Source: an uncultured Bacillota bacterium
GTDB taxonomy: Bacteria > Bacillota > Clostridia > Peptostreptococcales > Anaerovoracaceae
DNA length: 8,382 nt
Reading direction: 5' to 3'
NCBI GenBank assembly: GCA_949287115.1
Contig: CASEFF010000136.1
Location: forward strand, 1-8,382
Shown here: positions 4,658 through 8,382 of the stretch, in pieces
Layout of the letters: each line of letters opens with the position of its first letter
Numbering within the stretch: the first letter of the stretch is position 1
Program-made: the position numbers and the translations under genes
Notes under the pieces: generated by a model
What the model was told of the DNA's origin: nothing
The model's database searches: none
The model's input: the letters and a program-made list of their open reading frames with translations, nothing else

Positions 4658-5217
4658 ACGTAGTTTTGGGAGTGACCGGGAGCATAGCCGCATATAAGGC
4701 GGCGGATATAGCGAACCGGCTGACGAAAGACGGACATAACGTGGACGTCATACTTACCGCGAGCGGCAGCAGGATAATCACGCCGATAACGCTCCAGACC
4801 CTAAGCAAAAACAAGGTCTACATGGATATGTTCGAAGAGATAGACCATAGCGAGGTCAAGCACATATCCCTGGCCGATAAGGCCGACGTTGTGCTGATAG
4901 CGCCTGCTACGGCAAACATCATCGGCAAGATAGCCGGCGGCATAGCGGATGATTTCCTGTCGACGGTGGTGATGGCGGCAGCAGGCAGAAGACCTGTGTA
5001 CATCGCACCGGCGATGAATACCAACATGTATGAGAACCCGATAGTACAGGAGAACATAAAAAAGCTGAGGGGTCTGGGATACAGGTTCATCGAGCCGAAA
5101 GAGGATTCAAGGCTGGCGTGCGGCGTCGTCGGAAAGGGCGCTCTTGCCGACGTGGACGACATAGTTGAAGTGGTGGAAAAAGAAATGATGGAAAAAATCG
5201 AAGGGAGCATTGAATAG
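4654..5217 (+). CDS. coaC: Phosphopantothenoylcysteine decarboxylase, stand-alone CoaC
   Basis: This FMN-dependent flavoprotein decarboxylates 4'-phospho-N-pantothenoylcysteine to 4'-phosphopantetheine, the step after CoaB. Of 187 residues, GVTGSIAAYKAADI (6-19) is the FMN-binding start. VKHISLADKAD (68-78) carries the probable catalytic His70, followed by IAPATANIIGKIAGGIADD (82-100). APAMNTNMYENP (118-129) is the PxMNxxM substrate-binding signature, and LACGVVGKG (154-162) is the flap with Cys156. Length fits monofunctional CoaC. The ribosome site AAGGAG lies inside the end of coaB, six bases before the ATG. The stop codon TAG at 5215-5217 directly abuts the thrC ATG. Confidence 0.95.
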   Translation: MNVVLGVTGSIAAYKAADIANRLTKDGHNVDVILTASGSRIITPITLQTLSKNKVYMDMFEEIDHSEVKHISLADKADVVLIAPATANIIGKIAGGIADDFLSTVVMAAAGRRPVYIAPAMNTNMYENPIVQENIKKLRGLGYRFIEPKEDSRLACGVVGKGALADVDDIVEVVEKEMMEKIEGSIE

Positions 5218-6696
5218 ATGATAAACTACAGGAGCACGAGAGGAAGCGACAACACGATGACGGCGGCACAGGCCGTGATACAGGGTATAGCGGAAGACAA
5301 GGGACTTTACGTACCCAACAGCATTCCGAAGCTCCCTGAAAAGATATCAGACATGGTGGGTAAGCCGTACAGAGATATCGCAAAGGAGATAATAGGAGCA
5401 TTCTTCACCGATTACACGGATGAGGAGCTGCAGAAATGCGTGGACGGAGCCTATGACAGCAAGTTCGAGGAAAAGGAGATCGTTCCCGTGAAGGAAGCGG
5501 GAGGCGCGTATTTCCTCGAGCTCTATCACGGAAAGACCGCGGCTTTCAAGGATATGGCCCTTTCCATACTGCCGTACCTTTTGACGACGGCGATGAAAAA
5601 GGAAAACGAGGACAAGAAGGTCTGCATACTGACGGCAACGTCAGGCGATACGGGCAAGGCGGCACTGGAAGGCTTCGCCGACGTTCCGGGAACGGAGATA
5701 ATAGTGTTCTTCCCCAACCACGGCGTCAGTCAGGTGCAGGAAAGACAGATGATAACGCAGGAGGGTGCCAATACCCACGTGTTTGCCATAGAAGGCAATT
5801 TCGACGACGCTCAGACGGGAGTGAAGAAGATCTTCAATGACGGGAAGTTTGCCGAAAAGCTGGCGGGATACGGATGCAGGCTGTCGTCAGCCAATTCCAT
5901 CAACATAGGAAGGCTCGTACCGCAGGTGGCATACTACGTATACGGGTACGTGAAGCTGGTGGAGCGAGGCGTTATAAAGGAAGGCGAAAAGGTGAACATC
6001 GTCGTTCCAACCGGAAATTTCGGTAACATACTGGCGGCGTATTACGCGGGACAGATGGGCATACCTGTCAACAGGTTCATATGCGCATCCAATAAGAACA
6101 AGGTGCTGACGGATTTCTTCGGGACAGGCGTCTACGATATCAACAGGGAATTCTATCTGACAAATTCCCCTTCCATGGACATTCTGATATCCAGCAATCT
6201 GGAGAGGCTGCTCTACCATCTGGCAGGGGACGACGGCGCAGAGATAAAGAGACTCATGACGGAGCTCGAGACGAAAAAGCGCTATGAGGTGAGCGATAAG
6301 ATAAGACAGGGCATGAAGGACTTTTACGGCGGATTTGCCACCGTTGAGGAGACCAATGAAACGATAGGCAGGATGTACGATGAGAACGGATATCTGATGG
6401 ATACCCACACGGCTGTGGCTTACAAGGTGTACGAGGATTACGTTAAGGCCACGGGTGATACGACTCCTACTCTCATAGCGTCCACTGCCAGCGCATATAA
6501 ATTCGCCGACAGCGTTGCTCACGCCATAGGCATGGGAGACGAGGAGAACGGATTCGAATACGTCAAGGCTCTTGCTAAAAAGACGGGAGTGAGGATACCG
6601 GCAGGGCTTAAGGATCTTGACAAGAAGGAGATAAGACATACGGGAGTCATAGAGATATCGCAGATGGCGCAGTCCATAGAGGAAAGCGTCAGGTAG
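5218..6696 (+). CDS. thrC: Threonine synthase
   Basis: This PLP enzyme converts O-phosphohomoserine to threonine and phosphate. The 492-residue protein is of the long class typical of clostridia and enterobacteria. It begins MINYRSTRGSD with AEDKGLYVPN (25-34). The PLP lysine is Lys111 in HGKTAAFKDMA (104-114). TATSGDTGKAA (139-149), SANSINIGRL (224-233), the glycine-rich PLP phosphate loop PTGNFGN (264-270) and NSPSMDILISSNLERLL (316-332) are all family signatures. It starts immediately after the coaC stop (TAG|ATG) with AAGGGAG about 11 bases upstream, inside coaC, so its translation is very likely coupled to that of coaC. A strong terminator follows. No hom or thrB gene is nearby, so the placement with coenzyme A genes is unusual. 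No truncation is seen. Confidence 0.96.
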   Translation: MINYRSTRGSDNTMTAAQAVIQGIAEDKGLYVPNSIPKLPEKISDMVGKPYRDIAKEIIGAFFTDYTDEELQKCVDGAYDSKFEEKEIVPVKEAGGAYFLELYHGKTAAFKDMALSILPYLLTTAMKKENEDKKVCILTATSGDTGKAALEGFADVPGTEIIVFFPNHGVSQVQERQMITQEGANTHVFAIEGNFDDAQTGVKKIFNDGKFAEKLAGYGCRLSSANSINIGRLVPQVAYYVYGYVKLVERGVIKEGEKVNIVVPTGNFGNILAAYYAGQMGIPVNRFICASNKNKVLTDFFGTGVYDINREFYLTNSPSMDILISSNLERLLYHLAGDDGAEIKRLMTELETKKRYEVSDKIRQGMKDFYGGFATVEETNETIGRMYDENGYLMDTHTAVAYKVYEDYVKATGDTTPTLIASTASAYKFADSVAHAIGMGDEENGFEYVKALAKKTGVRIPAGLKDLDKKEIRHTGVIEISQMAQSIEESVR

Positions 6697-6726
6697 CGGG
6701 ACGCACCGGCTCCGGTCGATATATGG

Positions 6727-6792
6727 AAACATACGAGGTGGATATTGCGGCGCACAGGATAGAACATCCGGTGCGCCGCATCGTATGTTTTT
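6727..6792 (+). terminator. Large terminator of the coaB-coaC-thrC operon
   Basis: The outer arms AAACATACGA (6727-6736) and TCGTATGTTT (6781-6790) and the inner arms TGCGGCGCAC (6746-6755) and GTGCGCCGCA (6771-6780) are perfectly paired. The inner stem is capped by GGAT-agaac-ATCC. A 9-nt bulge (6737-6745) lies only on the 5' side between the two stems. TTTTT ends at 6792. The operon message should stop here. Confidence 0.85.
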
Positions 6793-6834
6793 GGTGGGTT
6801 TTGTTAAGAAATCGTTATGTTTTCGTGTTTTCTA

Positions 6835-6862
6835 TGGACTTGGCGGCAGGATGACGTATAAT
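6835..6862 (+). promoter_or_regulatory. Promoter of mgsA
   Basis: A perfect TATAAT lies at 6857-6862. The best -35 is TGGACT (6835-6840) at 16 bp spacing, matching four of six consensus positions. The start near 6869 would leave a 5' leader of about 170 nt before the mgsA ATG, long for this genome region. Confidence 0.6.
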
Positions 6863-6898
6863 CAAAGTGTGGAGCGGCACGACGCCGCTGCATAACCA

Positions 6899-6929
6899 AT
6901 GTCCCCCTTCGGGCGACAAACAGAGGAGG
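6899..6929 (+). repeat. mgsA leader repeat, copy 1 (with orphan ribosome site)
   Basis: This 31-nt unit begins ATGTCCCCCTTCGGG and ends CAGAGGAGG. It is identical to 7003-7033 except at one base (C at 6914, T at 7018), with a 104-bp period. Similarity continues, weaker, for about 20 bp upstream of both copies. Its AGGAGG (6924-6929) has no ATG or GTG at a usable distance; the next ATG is at 6953. Confidence 0.9.
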
Positions 6930-7002
6930 CCCGCAACTTCGTTGCACCACTGATGTCGTGCTATGCACGACAGACAGGTGTTGCGACTGCGCTGGACTAC
7001 TT

Positions 7003-7033
7003 ATGTCCCCCTTCGGGTGACAAACAGAGGAGG
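7003..7033 (+). repeat. mgsA leader repeat, copy 2 (carries the mgsA ribosome site)
   Basis: This is the second copy of the 31-nt unit. Its terminal AGGAGG (7028-7033) lies seven bases before the mgsA ATG and is the working ribosome site. The single base difference from copy 1 falls at the internal mismatch of the small hairpin, so the hairpin is unchanged. Confidence 0.9.
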
Positions 7034-7040
7034 TGAGAAA

Positions 7041-7520
7041 ATGACGAAGGAAACGATGAAAAAGCGCAAGAACATAGCTCTGATCGCGCACGATCATCTC
7101 AAGGACGAGATGGTGACATGGTGTGTGGAGAACAGGGACAGACTTGCGGGACACAGCCTGTGCGGTACAGGTACGACTTCGGGACTCATAGCGAAGGCAA
7201 CAGGTCTTGAAATAAAGGCGTACAAGAGCGGTCCGCTTGGCGGCGATCAGCAGATAGGCGCCAAGGTGGCGGAAGGAGATATCGATATACTCATATTCTT
7301 CTGGGATCCGCTGGAAGCGCTGCCGCACGATCCCGATGTGAGAGCGCTGCTGAGGATAGCGGTTGTTTACGACATACCGGTGGCGACCAACAGAGCAACG
7401 GCAGACTTCATTATGACGTCCGACTATATTGACGACGAATATGAACACGATGTGGTGGAGTTCAGACCGTCGCCGGAAGTCGAGGAGATGAGCGAAAAGA
7501 TAACCGTATCGCAGAGATAA
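7041..7520 (+). CDS. mgsA: Methylglyoxal synthase
   Basis: MgsA converts dihydroxyacetone phosphate to methylglyoxal and phosphate, the entry to the methylglyoxal bypass used when glycolytic phosphate is short; the family is inhibited by phosphate. The 159-residue protein matches the usual length (about 150). Signatures are ALIAHDHLKDEM (13-24), GTGTTSGLI (42-50), the phosphate-binding and catalytic SGPLGGDQQIGA (63-74) with Asp69 as the likely catalytic acid, FFWDPL (86-91), PHDPDVRALLR (95-105) with His96, and IPVATNRATADF (112-123). The start follows AGGAGG by seven bases. It is transcribed alone behind an unusually long duplicated leader, which suggests post-transcriptional control, and is closed by a terminator that begins at its stop codon. 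Confidence 0.96.
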   Translation: MTKETMKKRKNIALIAHDHLKDEMVTWCVENRDRLAGHSLCGTGTTSGLIAKATGLEIKAYKSGPLGGDQQIGAKVAEGDIDILIFFWDPLEALPHDPDVRALLRIAVVYDIPVATNRATADFIMTSDYIDDEYEHDVVEFRPSPEVEEMSEKITVSQR

Positions 7521-7569
7521 AAATGTCCAGATGAGGACCGCGGGAGCGGATTCATCCGGACATTTTTTT
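7519..7569. terminator. Bidirectional terminator between mgsA and the PHP gene
   Basis: AAAAATGTCC (7519-7528) pairs with GGACATTTTT (7558-7567), followed inward by GATGA/TCATC and CCGC-ggga-GCGG. Seven T (7563-7569) follow on the plus strand. On the minus strand the stem runs into TTTTTAT. It overlaps the mgsA stop codon and the last codon region of the convergent PHP gene (stop at 7554-7552). Confidence 0.88.
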
Positions 7570-8382
7570 ATTGCTGTTATTTGCTGCGGCTTTGCCGCGG
7601 GTATGACGTTTGTGATTGAGGTCGACGATGTAGTGGCGTATGTCCACTTCCTTCTGCCTGAAGATGCTCGGGCGCGCTATAGGCTTGAGGAGTTTTCGTC
7701 GCTTGAGCTTCCTGTACGGTGATACGATCTTGGCTATGCCGCGGTTGTAGAGCCTGAACCCCATGACTCCGATCCAGTGTTCCTTTCTCTTTGCCTTTTT
7801 GCTTTCACCGCGTTCGGTGCCGCCTGCCCTTATGGCGCTGCCGTTTTTGACAGCGGCTATCAGATCGTTGTTGCTTCGTATGTACCCGTCTATTTCCGTA
7901 CATGCCATCCCTATGTATTCGCTGACGTGTGAGTCGGAACCGGCAAAGCCCGGAAGTCCGCAGTCGTCTGCCAGGATGGATGCTCTCATGTTGGACTGGG
8001 ATGATTCGCAGGTGTTGAAAACCTCGACGAAATCGAACTTTTTCATCAGCCTGACGTTCATGTTCTTAAAACTCATGGCGCTTGACGCTGCCGCTCCGAA
8101 AGGATGGGCAGGACCCAGTATGCCGCCGAATATATGGACTATCTTTATCAGCTTGCTGCATCTCATGCCTCTTACCTTCATGAGAGGCAGGTACAGATCG
8201 TCCGGCATTATCACCAGTATGTGGCCTGCGTCCTTCGTATCGTATTCTATGCCGCGGATGACGCAGAAATTCCTGTATCGCGGATCGTCCTTTATGGCAT
8301 CCCATGCCCGGCAGCCTTTGTAGCTGTTGTGATCCGCTATCATGAACCCGTCAAAACCCAGAGCCATGAACTTGTGAACGAA
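7552..8382 (-). CDS. PHP-domain phosphoesterase (N-terminus beyond window)
   Basis: The frame is open from the right edge for 276 codons to TGA at 7554-7552, so the true start lies outside. An internal ATG at 8367-8365 (MALGFDGF) is not a convincing start because in-frame sequence (FVHKF) continues upstream and the first PHP motif (DxHxH) would be missing. Counting from the edge, visible metal-binding PHP motifs are ADHNS (16-20), GIEY with Glu46, AGHIL with His54, AHPF with His93 and GSDSH with Asp150 and His152. Such proteins hydrolyse phosphoesters, for example nucleoside phosphates or histidinol phosphate; the substrate here is unknown. After about residue 190 a tail of some 85 residues rich in Lys and Arg follows (KKAKRK, RKLKRRK), suggesting nucleic-acid or membrane contact. 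It converges on mgsA, and the two share a terminator. Confidence 0.88.
   Translation of the reverse strand, partial: FVHKFMALGFDGFMIADHNSYKGCRAWDAIKDDPRYRNFCVIRGIEYDTKDAGHILVIMPDDLYLPLMKVRGMRCSKLIKIVHIFGGILGPAHPFGAAASSAMSFKNMNVRLMKKFDFVEVFNTCESSQSNMRASILADDCGLPGFAGSDSHVSEYIGMACTEIDGYIRSNNDLIAAVKNGSAIRAGGTERGESKKAKRKEHWIGVMGFRLYNRGIAKIVSPYRKLKRRKLLKPIARPSIFRQKEVDIRHYIVDLNHKRHTRGKAAANNSNKKMSG

Larger units (their letters stand above)
6873..7033 (+). ncRNA. Structured, internally duplicated 5' leader of mgsA
   Basis: Between promoter and gene the RNA can form hairpins in series: AGCGGC/GCCGCT (6873-6878 with 6884-6889); TGTC-CCC/GGG-GACA with one mismatch (6900-6918); GCAAC/GTTGC (6933-6937 with 6941-6945); TGTCGTGC/GCACGACA (6954-6961 with 6965-6972); and a second TGTC/GACA hairpin (7004-7022). 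Two copies of AGGAGG occur, and only the second (7028-7033) precedes a gene. I recognise no known riboswitch class. A cis-acting regulatory element is inferred from the structure, length and duplication, not shown. Confidence 0.45.
6697..7040. other. 344-bp intergenic region between thrC and mgsA
   Basis: It holds the thrC terminator, the mgsA promoter and a leader of about 170 nt with a duplicated hairpin and ribosome-site element. No convincing protein gene is present. A 45-codon frame from 6899 to 7036 is open but has no ribosome site and reads the two repeat copies in different frames. Confidence 0.6.

Noticed and set aside
3896..4693. Long open frame (265 codons) on the minus strand opposite coaB
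   Set aside because: It is antisense to a gene with clear family motifs, its translation resembles no protein, and it has no ribosome site. It is a by-product of codon composition in coaB.
5887..6732. Open frame of 281 codons on the minus strand opposite thrC
   Set aside because: It is fully antisense to thrC and into its terminator, with no recognisable domain or start signals.
6950..6979. Hammerhead-ribozyme-like CTGATG followed by a hairpin
   Set aside because: The rest of the catalytic core (CTGATGA with GAAA after stem II) is absent, so the match is chance.
6804..7448. Minus-strand open frame of 214 codons opposite the mgsA leader and gene
   Set aside because: Antisense to mgsA and its promoter; no family features or ribosome site.
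7763..8323. Plus-strand open frame of 186 codons opposite the PHP gene
   Set aside because: Antisense to conserved PHP motifs; the hydrophobic look comes from the complementary strand of the gene.

Overview
The window reads like chromosome from a strictly anaerobic, low-to-mid GC member of the Bacillota, most likely class Clostridia. This is an inference from gene content (an EFR1-type flavodoxin/ferredoxin, a flavin reductase-rubredoxin fusion, a free rubredoxin and stand-alone CoaB and CoaC), strong AGGAGG ribosome sites, SigA-type promoters, many intrinsic terminators, and frequent ATA (Ile) and AGG (Arg) codons. No phage genes, transposase, rRNA or CRISPR array is visible.

Layout from left to right. 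(1) 1-602, minus: an EFR1-family flavodoxin/ferredoxin cut by the left edge, with its own promoter and a GC hairpin in its leader. (2) 603-1149: non-coding DNA with a tandem 19-bp repeat, one full and one degenerate copy of a structured dispersed repeat, and a doubtful 32-codon ORF. (3) 1150-1842, plus: a Fic-domain protein with a class II inhibitory motif but Gln in place of the catalytic His. A bidirectional terminator separates it from a minus-strand tRNA-Glu(CTC). (4) 2122-3649: a divergent redox locus. A lipoprotein and a flavin reductase-rubredoxin gene run leftward, and a classical rubredoxin runs rightward from the same intergenic promoter region. (5) 3723-3824: a second full copy of the dispersed repeat, just before a consensus promoter. 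(6) 3947-6696: a tightly coupled coaB-coaC-thrC operon ending in a large terminator. (7) 6835-7520: mgsA (methylglyoxal synthase) behind a long, hairpin-rich leader that carries a 31-nt element twice, each copy ending in a perfect Shine-Dalgarno sequence. (8) 7552-8382, minus: a PHP-domain phosphoesterase cut by the right edge, sharing a bidirectional terminator with mgsA.

The Hrb-like protein and the rubredoxin probably work in low-potential electron transfer and oxygen or NO defence. CoaB and CoaC perform consecutive steps of coenzyme A synthesis, and ThrC makes threonine in the same transcript. MgsA opens the methylglyoxal bypass of glycolysis.

The most unusual material is non-coding: the duplicated mgsA leader with an orphan ribosome-binding site and several mutually exclusive pairings, and the dispersed two-hairpin repeat family.
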